Notes: generated by a model from the sequence alone, not told the origin. Shown: positions 49,658 to 58,449, counted from the stretch's first letter. The stretch: 64,000 nt of DNA from an uncultured Bacteroidales bacterium (GCA_902774185.1 CACYHE010000006.1:47305-111304), one strand, 5' to 3'. Made by a program: numbers and translations.

Positions 49658-51751
49658 TCAATCAAGCCTAATTTCTTCAAACGGGACCGGATAGCACCTT
49701 GTGTGCGGTTGAATTCTGAAATCCAACAAGAACGGCGACGGCTTTCCATCTTCCAACATGTCATGAATCATCGCCTCCACCGCCATGTCGTCCAAGTCGC
49801 TGCCTTTATATTCGTTTTTGGCCGGACCTTTGACAGGTTTCGGTAACTTCGGCTTTGGTTCTTTCTTGGCTGCCTTGGTCTTCTTTTGCGTTTTTTCCAT
49901 AAGTGGCTGCAAATCCGCCATAGGAGCCACGAAATTATTCCGTGCATGGAGCAATGATTCGGAAGAAGGATCGTCCGTTTTGAGGATTGATTGCATCAAA
50001 TGCATCTTCTCATGCAGCACGAGAAACAAGTCGCTCAGCAGCGGTTCGAAATCCGATATATCGCCTTTGTTCTTACTGCGACACGGATGGTTCGCCACTT
50101 GTTGCGCAATCGGTTCCATCAGCGGTAAGAAATACTGACAAGCCGCTTGTAAACGTCCACAAAGCATCGCCTTATCGCCATGTAACAGCAGTTTCGTCAA
50201 CTGTGGGCGGAACTTTTCCGCTATCGATTGCCACTCTGAGAAGACAGGTTGTAACGCATCTAACCACGGTAACGTTTCTTCGTTAAACGATACCGCTTTT
50301 GCAGCCACTTTTCGCATTTGTTCCACCAGCGAAAGCGTCCGATGGAAGTCAAACAGCGCACTAAACAGTTGAATTTCATATTCCTTGCGCGCCGTCGGAA
50401 GTGCCTGCTTGATCGTCTCTACGGACGGCTGGCTATCTGTGTATCGCAGCACGGTAGGATCATTGCTAAGTTCCACATAATCAAGCGGAGAAGACAGCAC
50501 TATCCCTTCCAGCGTCCGGCAACGCGAAAGCGCCACATACACCTGCCCTGCCGCAAAAGCACGCGCCGCATCAATTATCACCTTGTCGAACGTCAGACCC
50601 TGACTCTTGTGAATCGTCACCGCCCACGCGAACCGAAGTGGATACTGGGTGAACGTACCTAAAATCTCCTCGTCTATCTTGCCTGTTTTCTCGTTCTCGC
50701 GGTAGCGGATATTCTCCCACACCATGCGCGTCACGTCTATGTCGCCGTCCTCGCATCGCACAACAATCTTCTCGCTGTCAATCTCCGTAATCACGCCGAT
50801 CTTGCCGTTGTAGAACCTTCTCGGCTTCTGGTCATCGTTCCGCACAAACATCACCCGCGCGCCCTCTTTGAGCGTCAGTACTTCCTCCGTCGGATAGATA
50901 TTGACTGGAAAATCTTTCTTGATCTCCGCCGTAAAAACATGCGGCTCGTCCGGCAGTTTGGCTAACTCGCGTTCGTTCAACTCGTCCGCCAAACGGTTAT
51001 GGGTCGTCAAGGTGATATGAAAATCCTCGTCCGTATTCCGAAACCGCGGGTTATACCGCGCATTGAGCAACGCACGACCTTGCGCAGTTAACTGATTCTC
51101 ACGCACTTCGTTCAGCAATTGGACGAAAGTCTGGTCTTGTTGCCGGAACACATGATCCAGCTCCACATAGATCGGTTGCAACTCCTGCATCACCTTCGCC
51201 TGAAAGAAATACGGTCCTTCGTAATACTTCCGCATCGCCTCCTCATCATCGCCGTGCGTCACCACAGGAGACAACTGAAACAAATCTCCGATCATCACCA
51301 ACTGCACGCCTCCGAAAGGCTGATCTTTACGGTATTTGTATCGCCGCAACACCTGATCTATCGCATCCAACACATCCGCCCGAACCATACTGATCTCGTC
51401 GATCACCAGCATCTCCAGATGATAAATCAAGTTCCTCTTGCGCTGTGTAAGTCGCTGTTCTGCAAATAGTTGCTTGTACGACTGCGGCGTCGGGATAAGT
51501 GTCCGAACGGGCAACTGAAAGAACGAATGAATGGTCATTCCTCCGGCATTGATAGCCGCCACTCCGGTCGGAGCGACAACCGCCATATTCTTCGGCGTCT
51601 GTTCCCTTAATTTCCTCAGAAAAGTCGTCTTTCCCGTTCCCGCCTTTCCCGTGATAAACAGCGGTCTGCTGGTACGCATAGCAAACTCCTCTGCCAGATA
51701 ATAAGCCATCGACTCCTTCCGTGCATCTATATGTGGTTGTATCTCATTCAT
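49658..51751 (-). CDS. PIF1-like superfamily 1B DNA helicase
   Basis: 697 residues. Motif I FITGKAGTGKTTFLRKL (~residue 33-49), motif Ia VVAPTGVAAINAGGMTIHSF, motif II LVIDEISMVRADVLDAID, motif III VMIGDLFQLSPV, a 2B-like insertion (VNIYPTEEVLTLKEGARVMF), motifs V/VI AWAVTIHKSQGLTFDKVIID and QVYVALSRC. A helical domain follows (~470-620), then a Lys/Pro-rich linker (KKTKAAKKEPKPKLPKPVKG) and an acidic C-terminus. It unwinds 5'-tailed DNA; role in replication or repair. It is read after 51869-52234 from the promoter at 52272-52302. The last 13 nt before the MutT remnant are convergent. Confidence 0.9.
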   Translation of the reverse strand: MNEIQPHIDARKESMAYYLAEEFAMRTSRPLFITGKAGTGKTTFLRKLREQTPKNMAVVAPTGVAAINAGGMTIHSFFQLPVRTLIPTPQSYKQLFAEQRLTQRKRNLIYHLEMLVIDEISMVRADVLDAIDQVLRRYKYRKDQPFGGVQLVMIGDLFQLSPVVTHGDDEEAMRKYYEGPYFFQAKVMQELQPIYVELDHVFRQQDQTFVQLLNEVRENQLTAQGRALLNARYNPRFRNTDEDFHITLTTHNRLADELNERELAKLPDEPHVFTAEIKKDFPVNIYPTEEVLTLKEGARVMFVRNDDQKPRRFYNGKIGVITEIDSEKIVVRCEDGDIDVTRMVWENIRYRENEKTGKIDEEILGTFTQYPLRFAWAVTIHKSQGLTFDKVIIDAARAFAAGQVYVALSRCRTLEGIVLSSPLDYVELSNDPTVLRYTDSQPSVETIKQALPTARKEYEIQLFSALFDFHRTLSLVEQMRKVAAKAVSFNEETLPWLDALQPVFSEWQSIAEKFRPQLTKLLLHGDKAMLCGRLQAACQYFLPLMEPIAQQVANHPCRSKNKGDISDFEPLLSDLFLVLHEKMHLMQSILKTDDPSSESLLHARNNFVAPMADLQPLMEKTQKKTKAAKKEPKPKLPKPVKGPAKNEYKGSDLDDMAVEAMIHDMLEDGKPSPFLLDFRIQPHTRCYPVPFEEIRLD

Positions 51752-51793
51752 TCCAGATTACCAATTTCCACCTCTTTTCCTCGAGGTTTCCTC

Positions 51794-51846
51794 CTGATTG
51801 CAATATATGCTGAATATATGCTCAATATATGCCGAATATATGCTCT
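51794..51846. repeat. tandem repeat of GAATATATGCTCAATATATGC
   Basis: Four copies of a 13-nt unit (CAATATATGCTG, AATATATGCTC, AATATATGCCG, AATATATGCTC) lie between the helicase and the upstream hypothetical gene. Confidence 0.75.
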
Positions 51847-51868
51847 ACCCGACATCACCCTAACGTAA

Positions 51869-52234
51869 CTATGACCAAATCGTGAGAATCTCGCCTTTTT
51901 TGAGTGCCACACTTACCTCATGCCGCACATAATCGCACAACCGTCCTTGAATAGGTTTGTTGTACTTGCGCGCTTTCCGTTTCGCCTCATCATATTTGGC
52001 TTGCCATGCCGCCCTCCGCTCAGGATCATGCAGTATTTCCTTGCATGTCGCAATCAAGTTACTGAATTCCTTCACATGAGGCAGATTGGCCTTCTTTTGC
52101 TTGGTTTTCTTGCTCAGCTCCGGCTTAGTGCACACAGCAGCCCATTCTCCATTTCCGGGGATATGCCGCGCGTAGTGTTTCTTATCTATACTACCCTGCA
52201 AATCATCCACCAAACTGGTCCACTTTGCCTTCAT
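51869..52234 (-). CDS. conserved hypothetical basic protein
   Basis: 121 residues from the ATG at 52234 (MKAKWTSLVDDLQGSIDKKH); the longer frame crosses the promoter. Lys/Arg-rich, no signal peptide. It contains YARHIPGNGEWAAVCTKPEL and DPERRAAWQAKYDEAKRKAR. This resembles a small family seen in Bacteroidales (HYARHIP..GEWAAVYTKP...), function unknown to me. A nucleic-acid-binding role is a guess from the charge. It heads a unit with the PIF1-like helicase. Confidence 0.65.
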   Translation of the reverse strand: MKAKWTSLVDDLQGSIDKKHYARHIPGNGEWAAVCTKPELSKKTKQKKANLPHVKEFSNLIATCKEILHDPERRAAWQAKYDEAKRKARKYNKPIQGRLCDYVRHEVSVALKKGEILTIWS

Positions 52235-52271
52235 TTTCTCGCAAGTCTTAACTCTTTTCCAAAAATCTCTG

Positions 52272-52302
52272 CAAAGGTACAACAAAAATTGCACATACGC
52301 AA
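52272..52302 (-). promoter_or_regulatory. promoter of the hypothetical/helicase unit
   Basis: Minus strand TTGCGTATGTGC from 52302 and TACCTTTG at 52279-52272, register 23. Confidence 0.75.
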
Positions 52303-52560
52303 ATGCTCGGACATTTTTTGATAAATAAAATGTCAATTTTATCTATTTTGTGCAGACAAATGGCAGCTATGCTTGCATAAGATGGTATTTTGTCTGTGTT
52401 AAATAGGAAACCGGTTTTGCGGTTATCAAAAAATGTCCGCTCTCTTTTGTGTATGTCCGGCAGTACGCGAACGTACTTTCGAAGGGTTCCCTTTTAGGGT
52501 AGAATGTCGAAGATACAAAATCATTTTGATATTGATATATGCAAATTTTCTCCCATTTTC
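52303..52560. other. non-coding divergent intergenic stretch
   Basis: 258 nt between two divergent promoters. No ORF I can support, no repeat array, and no clear hairpin beyond short A-T-rich inverted words near 52330-52345. Confidence 0.4.
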
Positions 52561-52591
52561 TTGCATATCTCAAAAAAAAGTCGTACCTTTG
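52561..52591 (+). promoter_or_regulatory. promoter of structured RNA
   Basis: TTGCATATCTCA at 52561 and TACCTTTG at 52584-52591, register 23. Confidence 0.75.
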
Positions 52592-52597
52592 CACGCA

Positions 52598-52991
52598 GTT
52601 TTGCGTGCCAAACACAATCGCACATAAATATCCGCTGAACTCAGCAGCGTAAAAAATGTGTGAAGAAGTGCGACGGAACGCACTTCGAGTGAAGCGCCCG
52701 AGTAGTACTCACTACGAGGATAAAGCGCAAACATAGAATAAATTGACATAGTATTTAAAAAGCGTTTATTGACGCTTGTTTTGACGGTTTAGAAACTTCG
52801 CAACTTTCAAAAAACCTTCGTCCAAAACATGCAACAATAGATGCTTGCGTTTGGGTATATAAGCGCCCTTTATGGGTGTACTATATACTTTATAGGCGTA
52901 GGCTCTGTGTTGCTTGTATCTTGACGAAGGTAGGCAATGCGAAGGCCTCTAAACCGCAGGACAAGTAACGATTACAGGTCCTGCGCTTTTT
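52598..52991 (+). ncRNA. candidate structured RNA of ~390 nt
   Basis: Between a strong promoter and a strong terminator there is no ORF but dense secondary structure. GAAGTGCG-ACGGAA-CGCACTTC is a perfect hairpin near 52663-52684. AAGCGT-TTATTG-ACGCTT lies at ~52760-52776. A long-range stem CGGTTTAGA..TTCGCA (52786-52802) pairs with TGCGAAGGCCTCTAAACCG (52938-52956). Nested inside it are ACCTTCGTC (52814-52822) with GACGAAGGT (52923-52931), and GCAACA (52831-52836) with TGTTGC (52908-52913). GTATATA with TATATAC encloses CGCCC-TTTAT-GGGTG (~52854-52888). It lacks tmRNA, RNase P and SRP signatures known to me. It may act as an independent RNA or as a leader/attenuator of 53017-53298. Confidence 0.65.
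52955..52991 (+). terminator. intrinsic terminator of structured RNA
   Basis: CGCAGGAC (52955-52962) pairs perfectly with GTCCTGCG (52978-52985) over a 15-nt loop and is followed by CTTTTTG. The next start codon is 26 nt downstream. Confidence 0.75.
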
Positions 52992-53016
52992 GTGTATGTA
53001 CCTAAATGAAGAAATT

Positions 53017-53298
53017 ATGGCTAATTGGCAAGACATAAAAGCATTAGAGGAACGCATCTACGAAGCCGTAGAGGAGTTCCTGAATAATCAGGAGGCTTAT
53101 GCTATGCCTGTGCTGAACGTCTATCTGGATCAAGACGACATGACCTATAAGGCTGCTGCTGAAGATGGATTGCAAGGAACAGAGGATGATGGCATTTATC
53201 CGATGTTAGAACTCATCCGCATAGGAGATGATGGTAAGCCGGAGCCTGATATTGATAAGATTAGCGATGTCGCTAATAGTTGGATATTTTTAGATTGA
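53017..53298 (+). CDS. small acidic hypothetical protein
   Basis: 93 residues from the ATG in MANWQDIKALEERIYEAVEE. Strongly acidic, probably a helix followed by beta strands (YAMPVLNVYLDQDDMTYKAA, YPMLELIRIGDDGKPEPDID). No membrane segment. I do not recognise it. It sits between the two candidate RNAs, and its base composition is more A-T-rich than the housekeeping genes, like the methyltransferase that follows. Confidence 0.6.
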   Translation: MANWQDIKALEERIYEAVEEFLNNQEAYAMPVLNVYLDQDDMTYKAAAEDGLQGTEDDGIYPMLELIRIGDDGKPEPDIDKISDVANSWIFLD

Positions 53299-53369
53299 GT
53301 TTCAGTCAAAAATTATCAAAATTAAAGAAAATTAATACAAAACAGAAATACATTAACTAACATATAAAA

Positions 53370-53399
53370 TTCGCATAGTCAAATAGGCATATACCTTGG
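53370..53399 (+). promoter_or_regulatory. weak promoter for 6S-like RNA
   Basis: TTCGCATAGTCAAA at 53370 and TACCTTGG at 53392 resemble the window consensus with one base inserted or deleted in each half. Confidence 0.4.
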
Positions 53400-53535
53400 G
53401 CAGCAAGTCGGCAAAACAAAACTGAAAACAAGGAGATATATGTCCCTGCTATCCGTGTGTTGCATGGGGAAGCGGGGTATTGTTTTCAAGTTTGCCGACT
53501 TTGCTGCTTGCCCCGCTGACCTGTGCTTTTTTCTC
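53400..53535 (+). ncRNA. rod-like RNA, possibly 6S-like
   Basis: GGGCAGCAAGTCGGCAAA (53398-53415) pairs with TTTGCCGACTTTGCTGCTTG (~53491-53510). CTGAAAACA (53423-53431) pairs with TGTTTTCAAG (~53481-53490). Then come an internal loop and the inner stem CCCTGC with GCGGGG, capped by CCGTG-TGTTG-CATGG. The result is a single long imperfect rod with a central bubble, ending in CTGTGCTTTTTT. Length and shape fit 6S RNA, but I cannot confirm homology. Alternatives: a defence-associated RNA, or a leader of the methyltransferase gene. Confidence 0.45.
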
Positions 53536-53545
53536 ATCAGAGATC

Positions 53546-53576
53546 AACCGGATAGCTTTTGCTATTCGGTTTTTTG
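53546..53576 (+). terminator. intrinsic terminator just before the methyltransferase gene
   Basis: AACCGGATAGC (53546-53556), loop TTTT, GCTATTCGGTT (53561-53571), then T-run; it ends 7 nt before the ATG at 53584. The methyltransferase mRNA must either read through it or start very close by. Confidence 0.75.
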
Positions 53577-53583
53577 ATTGAAC

Positions 53584-54675
53584 ATGGGAAAAATTAAATT
53601 CATAGATTTGTTTGCTGGTATTGGTGGTTTTCACCAAGCCATGCACTATGTTGGAGCAGAATGTGTTTTTGCAAGCGAGTGGAATAAGTATGCACGACAA
53701 TCATACGAAGCTAATTATAAAGCGATTGCACCTATTGTATTTGCAGAAAACAATCGTCTGTTTAATGAGGATATACATGACGCAAAACCAGAGGAGATAC
53801 CAAACTTCGATGTTTGCTGTGCTGGTTTCCCTTGTCAGCCATTCTCCATAGCTGGACATCGTTTAGGATTTGAAGATACCCGCGGAACTTTGTTCTTTGA
53901 GATTATGAGAATCGTCAAGGCAAAGATTGAAGCAGGATATCCTCCTCGTGTATTATTCTTGGAAAACGTGCGAGGTTTAAAGAACCACGACAAAGGAAAT
54001 ACTTTAAAAGTAATCTTGGCAGCTCTGAATGATTTAGGCTACGATTGTTCCATAGAAGTGCTTAATGCCAAATATTTTGGTGTTCCGCAAAATCGCGAAC
54101 GACTTTTTATTATTGCTTGGTATCGTGATTTAGTTAAATGCGAAACGTTTAAGTTTCCTTATGGAATAGATGAGCAGGGAAAGCCTATTTACGAGAAGAA
54201 AGAGGTTGCAGATAGAGCAATTAAGACTCATGTATCAGCCATCTTTGAACCACAGGACACCATAGATCCATATTATACGATAAGTGATAGAATGTGGATC
54301 GGACACCAAAACAGACGCGAAAGAAACCGTCAAAACGGAAAGGGTTTTGGCTATGCTCTATTTACAGGTGATAGCGTATATACAAGTACAATTTCCGCAC
54401 GATATTGGAAAGATGGAAGTGAGATTCTTATTGATCAATCTGATTTAGGTTTAAATCCACGAAAGTTAACCCCAACTGAAGCTGGTCGCTTGCAAGGCTA
54501 TAATATCAAAGGCAACGGATGGGCTAATAATCCTGATCCTATTATCTCAAAACAAGAAGAATATACGATTGTGGTATCCCGCAAAGAAGCGTATCAGCAA
54601 TTCGGGAATAGCGTTGCTGTCCCAGTTATTAAAGCCTTAGCGCAAGAAATTATAAAACAACTTCTAAATAAGTAA
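53584..54675 (+). CDS. DNA (cytosine-5) methyltransferase
   Basis: 363 residues from the ATG at 53584. Complete C5-MTase motif set: I FIDLFAGIGGFHQA (~residue 6), IV CCAGFPCQPFSIAGHR (catalytic Cys, ~82), VI LFLENVRGLKNHD (~125), VIII PQNRERLFIIAW (~165), a variable target-recognition region (~185-295), IX RKLTPTEAGRLQGY and X QFGNSVAVPVI. It would protect host DNA against the restriction genes that follow. Clearly A-T-rich compared with the window's housekeeping genes, a sign of transfer. Recognition sequence unknown. No start-proximal promoter; two hairpin/terminator structures precede it. Confidence 0.93.
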   Translation: MGKIKFIDLFAGIGGFHQAMHYVGAECVFASEWNKYARQSYEANYKAIAPIVFAENNRLFNEDIHDAKPEEIPNFDVCCAGFPCQPFSIAGHRLGFEDTRGTLFFEIMRIVKAKIEAGYPPRVLFLENVRGLKNHDKGNTLKVILAALNDLGYDCSIEVLNAKYFGVPQNRERLFIIAWYRDLVKCETFKFPYGIDEQGKPIYEKKEVADRAIKTHVSAIFEPQDTIDPYYTISDRMWIGHQNRRERNRQNGKGFGYALFTGDSVYTSTISARYWKDGSEILIDQSDLGLNPRKLTPTEAGRLQGYNIKGNGWANNPDPIISKQEEYTIVVSRKEAYQQFGNSVAVPVIKALAQEIIKQLLNK

Positions 54676-54679
54676 TGCC

Positions 54680-56203
54680 ATGTTACAAAACTTACATGAG
54701 TTAGGAGCACAACTCCAAGAAGCGTACGTTAAGAATTATCCGGTAAAGGACAAAGCACTTCCTGCTGTTTTTAAGCAACTTGTCAAGGAAATAGATGGAG
54801 CGACAATAGAGTATAACCAATACTCTTTCGTTGTTACAATTACTTCATCCGCGCAAAAGATTTTCTTCCCAAATCAGCTATTATATATAGCCGCTTGTTT
54901 TGCGGATTACTATAAAGCTCTATCAGAATACGCACGGATCATCAAAATGGATCTCCGTATTTCGGATAACGATATTAAACAAGCAAAAGACAATAAGGAG
55001 TATGCTCAGAAAGTATTATCAAATGCTATTTTAGAGGATGGAGATAGAGAATTACTTGTGCAATTCTTATCGGATTATAATTGGTGGTTTGGTGGCAAGG
55101 GTATCGAGAGAGCAGATTTCTATATCTCACCTATTTTATCTTTAAGCAAATTAGTAAACGCTTCTCAAAGCTATGTGGCAGACTTGTGCAAGTACCTTGC
55201 TCGAAATGAAAAGGCTCTTAAAGCACTTAAAGATGAAATAAGTTCAGTTAATAGCGACAATATTTCTCATCAAATCATCTATTTCGGTGCGCCGGGAACG
55301 GGAAAGAGCCATAAGGTGAGAGAAATAATCGGAGAGGAGACAAATCTGCCGAATGTATTCCGCACAACGTTCCATCCGGACACGGATTATGCTTCTTTTG
55401 TGGGTTGCTACAAGCCATCTATGCGACCAACAACCAGCGCAGAAAAAACGCTTACCGGCAAAGAGGAGGAAATCGCATATAGTTTTGTGCCACAAGTCTT
55501 TACGGACGCGTACGTCTATGCGTACAAGCATCCTACGGAGACCACCTATCTGGTATTGGAAGAAATCAACCGCGGAAACTGCGCACAGATATTTGGTGAC
55601 CTGTTCCAATTGTTAGACAGAAAAGATGGCGTTTCGGAATACAAGATCAAAGCGGACAACGATTTGGCGAAGTATTTGGTGGCTCAATTAGGTGAAGAAT
55701 CCGAAGGCATCAAAGACGGCAAACTATGCTTGCCTGCTAACCTGAGTATTCTGGCGACTATGAACACTTCCGACCAAAGCCTCTTCCCGATGGATAGCGC
55801 TTTCAAACGCCGTTGGGAATGGGAATATGTGCCAATTAACTATAGTGCGGACATCCTTTCCGGCTCATTCGACATCACAATTGGCGAAAAGGTTTATTCG
55901 TGGGTGGAGTTCATCCAAAGCGTCAACAAACATATCTTCGATCTCACACAGAGCGAGGACAAGCAGATGGGTAATTTCTTCATCAAACATTCCGTGGACG
56001 AAAGCGAGTTTAAGAGCAAAGTAATGTTCTATCTCTGGTACGAGGTGTTGCGTGACGAGACAGGAAACAACAAATATTTCTTCCGTCAGAACACGCCGGA
56101 CGGCAAGGATTCTACTCCGTTCACATTCAAAGACCTGTACGAAAAGGACGCACAAGAAACCATCCAACAGTTTATGGCGTATTTAGGTGTTGCTCCTAAA
56201 TGA
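54680..56203 (+). CDS. McrB-like AAA+ NTPase of a restriction system
   Basis: 507 residues. The N-terminal ~190 residues are a helical, A-T-rich-encoded domain I do not recognise, likely the DNA-recognition part. The McrB-type AAA+ domain follows: Walker A FGAPGTGKSHKVREII (~197), FVGCYKPSM, Walker B TYLVLEEINRGNCAQIFGDL (~293), and the McrB signature ATMNTSDQSLFPMDSAFKRRW (~355-375). It translocates or remodels DNA using GTP/ATP and works with the nuclease encoded next (4-nt overlap). Codon and base use change near 55260: the 5' third is A-T-rich, the rest resembles the host genes. Confidence 0.9.
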   Translation: MLQNLHELGAQLQEAYVKNYPVKDKALPAVFKQLVKEIDGATIEYNQYSFVVTITSSAQKIFFPNQLLYIAACFADYYKALSEYARIIKMDLRISDNDIKQAKDNKEYAQKVLSNAILEDGDRELLVQFLSDYNWWFGGKGIERADFYISPILSLSKLVNASQSYVADLCKYLARNEKALKALKDEISSVNSDNISHQIIYFGAPGTGKSHKVREIIGEETNLPNVFRTTFHPDTDYASFVGCYKPSMRPTTSAEKTLTGKEEEIAYSFVPQVFTDAYVYAYKHPTETTYLVLEEINRGNCAQIFGDLFQLLDRKDGVSEYKIKADNDLAKYLVAQLGEESEGIKDGKLCLPANLSILATMNTSDQSLFPMDSAFKRRWEWEYVPINYSADILSGSFDITIGEKVYSWVEFIQSVNKHIFDLTQSEDKQMGNFFIKHSVDESEFKSKVMFYLWYEVLRDETGNNKYFFRQNTPDGKDSTPFTFKDLYEKDAQETIQQFMAYLGVAPK

Positions 56204-58278
56204 AAATTCTCATAGAGCAATATGGCTATGATAAAGAGAGGTTGAGCAAACTGCTTGACCCGCACTATTATACGGAGTTGCGAGACGGCAAAGCCAAAAT
56301 TCCGTATGTGGGCTATTTTCTCTCGCATAAGATACCGGATGTGGTGTTTATCCTGCCGAAAGTGTTTGTTATTGACGGCAAGGCTTTTGGCGAATATACG
56401 CCGGAAGAGATTATTGATTTTGATGCACTCAAAACCGAACACAAAGCGAATGTGTTTAGTCTCTCCGTGTGGATTTACCGGGCTATCAAACTCTATTTCC
56501 TGCGCAAGGACAAAGCCGGAGAGGAAGCAGAAATCATGCAGAACGTGGTTTTTCACCAAGGTCCAAGCAGCGAGACGATGATAGATATTATCCTTTCGCT
56601 CTTGAAGTTTGACAAGGATCACAAGAACCTCTTTGCGTATATCACGCGCCTCAAACACTCCGGGCAGAACAAGATTCATTGGCAAAAAACCATCTCCCAG
56701 ACACAAGCCCTCATACAAAACGGCAAGCCGATGTATCTTCAGCCGCGTACCAAACACAAGGACATCAATTTTGACGAAGAACTGATAGTGCTCTTTTACT
56801 CGGTACTCAACTATCTCTCGCAGGAGTTCAAGTTCAGCGTCCGTCCGGCTTTCGGATACGATTTGCTTCGACCGGAGACGATTCAATCCATGATAGAGAG
56901 CGGAAAAGGTGTTCGTATCCTCCGGCAAAACAGACGTAAGTACTTCACGGATGAGATGGTACAACTGTGGAACCTGCTCTTTACTTTCTTTGAGCAATCG
57001 CAATACGTCCAGAGCAAAGACAACGACGACGAGCAGGCTATGTTGGTTCGCGAGTTCAACCTCGTTTTTGAGGACATGATCGATTCGCTCATCGGAGATA
57101 GCAGTCTTCCGAACGGACTCAAAGAGCAGAAAGACGGCAAGATCATCGACCACCTTTATCGTGATAGTTCGCTTATCGAGGACAAAAAGCAAATCTATTA
57201 TATTGGTGATAGCAAGTACTATAAGGACGAGAACGACATCGGTCCGAACTCCATCTACAAGCAGTTTACGTACGCCAAGAATGTCATTCAATACAATATC
57301 GATTTCTTCAACCATCAGCCCAACGAGTTTGAGCAGGAGAACTTGCAATACCGCGACAACACAACCGAGGGCTACAATATCACGCCTAACTATTTTATTC
57401 GCGGACATCTGCAAGCCGACCAACTGAATAATTATTCCGACTCCAACCTGCAATTAGTGTCTGTGGACGGCAAGAACTATAAGATCTCATACCACTTTGA
57501 GAACCGGCTTTTTGACCGCGATACGCTAATCCTGCAAACATACAATATCAATTTCCTCTTTGTGCTGGCGTGCTATGTGCAAGGAGCCGGAGAACATACA
57601 CAAAAGATTCGGTCCATCTTCCGCGAGAATATCAAAAGCGTGCTCCAGACACAGTACGATTTCTTTGCTATCAAGCCCAAAGTGCAGCACGAGGCAGACA
57701 AGTTCCTGCATGATAATTTCCAACAGGTACTCGGCAAAGTGATTGCGCCTTATGACGCTTCTACCAACTGTATGGCGTTAGCGTTAGACCAAACGGCAGA
57801 CAATACCGCAACACTTGATTTGATTGACCAGCACTTCTACCGGCAACCTATTCCGAAAGACCATTTGGACATAGCTCCGGATACGTTATTCGGAGAGAAC
57901 GAACAAACCCGTTTATTTGCTGAGAGTCCCGCGATCGACAAGAATCTAAGGTGTATTATCTCAGCACAAGTCCGCAAGGATGATAAGCAGTTTGACCTGT
58001 TCAACCTCGGAGAAGCTACGGAATATACGATGGATTCTATTCCGTCTGTCAGTCTCATGAGCATCAAATATCTTATGCCTATGCCCGCATATAACGTGCG
58101 CGGATATTATGAGGTAACAGACATGAAGTTCAACACCAAAACAGGAGGCATGAAATTCAAATTAGGTCAGTTCTATCCCTTAGGCGACGCACCCGTTAAC
58201 ATCGCAGGCAAAATGCGTCACGGCGAACTCCTTTCCCTCTGCTACATAGAGGAAAATCTCTATTCTCAAAAGCAATAA
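56200..58278 (+). CDS. LlaJI-type restriction endonuclease subunit
   Basis: 692 residues. The N-terminal half resembles the LlaJI R2/McrC-like nucleases. It has a long helical region, then IYYIGDSKYYKDENDIGPNS (~residues 326-345), a PD-(D/E)xK-like core in which D and xxK match the D...SxK pattern, and TYAKNVIQYNIDFF (catalytic Gln/Tyr helix). The C-terminal ~300 residues are an extra region with YEVTDMKFNTKTGGMKFKLG strands near the end. Together with the C5-methyltransferase and the McrB-like NTPase it forms an R-M operon. The LlaJI prototype uses two methyltransferases for an asymmetric site; only one is seen here. No partner lies between it and the terminator at 58412. Confidence 0.75.
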   Translation: MKILIEQYGYDKERLSKLLDPHYYTELRDGKAKIPYVGYFLSHKIPDVVFILPKVFVIDGKAFGEYTPEEIIDFDALKTEHKANVFSLSVWIYRAIKLYFLRKDKAGEEAEIMQNVVFHQGPSSETMIDIILSLLKFDKDHKNLFAYITRLKHSGQNKIHWQKTISQTQALIQNGKPMYLQPRTKHKDINFDEELIVLFYSVLNYLSQEFKFSVRPAFGYDLLRPETIQSMIESGKGVRILRQNRRKYFTDEMVQLWNLLFTFFEQSQYVQSKDNDDEQAMLVREFNLVFEDMIDSLIGDSSLPNGLKEQKDGKIIDHLYRDSSLIEDKKQIYYIGDSKYYKDENDIGPNSIYKQFTYAKNVIQYNIDFFNHQPNEFEQENLQYRDNTTEGYNITPNYFIRGHLQADQLNNYSDSNLQLVSVDGKNYKISYHFENRLFDRDTLILQTYNINFLFVLACYVQGAGEHTQKIRSIFRENIKSVLQTQYDFFAIKPKVQHEADKFLHDNFQQVLGKVIAPYDASTNCMALALDQTADNTATLDLIDQHFYRQPIPKDHLDIAPDTLFGENEQTRLFAESPAIDKNLRCIISAQVRKDDKQFDLFNLGEATEYTMDSIPSVSLMSIKYLMPMPAYNVRGYYEVTDMKFNTKTGGMKFKLGQFYPLGDAPVNIAGKMRHGELLSLCYIEENLYSQKQ

Positions 58279-58411
58279 TTCCCGCACATTCACAACTTTG
58301 TCTATGTTCATTGTGCGGGATGTTATCCCGCCTTCGTAGTCCTGTGCGCGCGAGTTTCGCGAGCGCGTTTGCCCTCGTCCTTTCAGCCTGTCCTATATTC
58401 ACCCTCCAAAC
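58279..58411 (+). other. non-coding stretch after the restriction operon
   Basis: It contains two inverted repeats: CCCGCACA (58281-58288) with TGTGCGGG (58312-58319), and a G-C-rich near-palindrome CGCGCGAGTTTCGCGAGCGCG around 58347-58367. No supported gene. Confidence 0.4.
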
Positions 58412-58449
58412 AAAAAATCATCTTGTAGTTACCCTGCAAGATGATTTTT
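58412..58449. terminator. bidirectional intrinsic terminator
   Basis: AAAATCATCTTG (58414-58425) pairs perfectly with CAAGATGATTTT (58437-58448), with A- and T-runs on both flanks. Confidence 0.85.

Noticed and set aside
52598-52991. tmRNA, RNase P RNA or SRP RNA
   Set aside because: No T-loop GGTTCGA, no tag ORF, no GAGGAAAGTCC-type P4 strand and no GNAR/GGAA SRP hairpin could be found; position and length alone are not enough.
58196-58402. Minus-strand ORF after the restriction operon
   Set aside because: It overlaps the nuclease gene end and a G-C-rich inverted repeat; no promoter or family resemblance.
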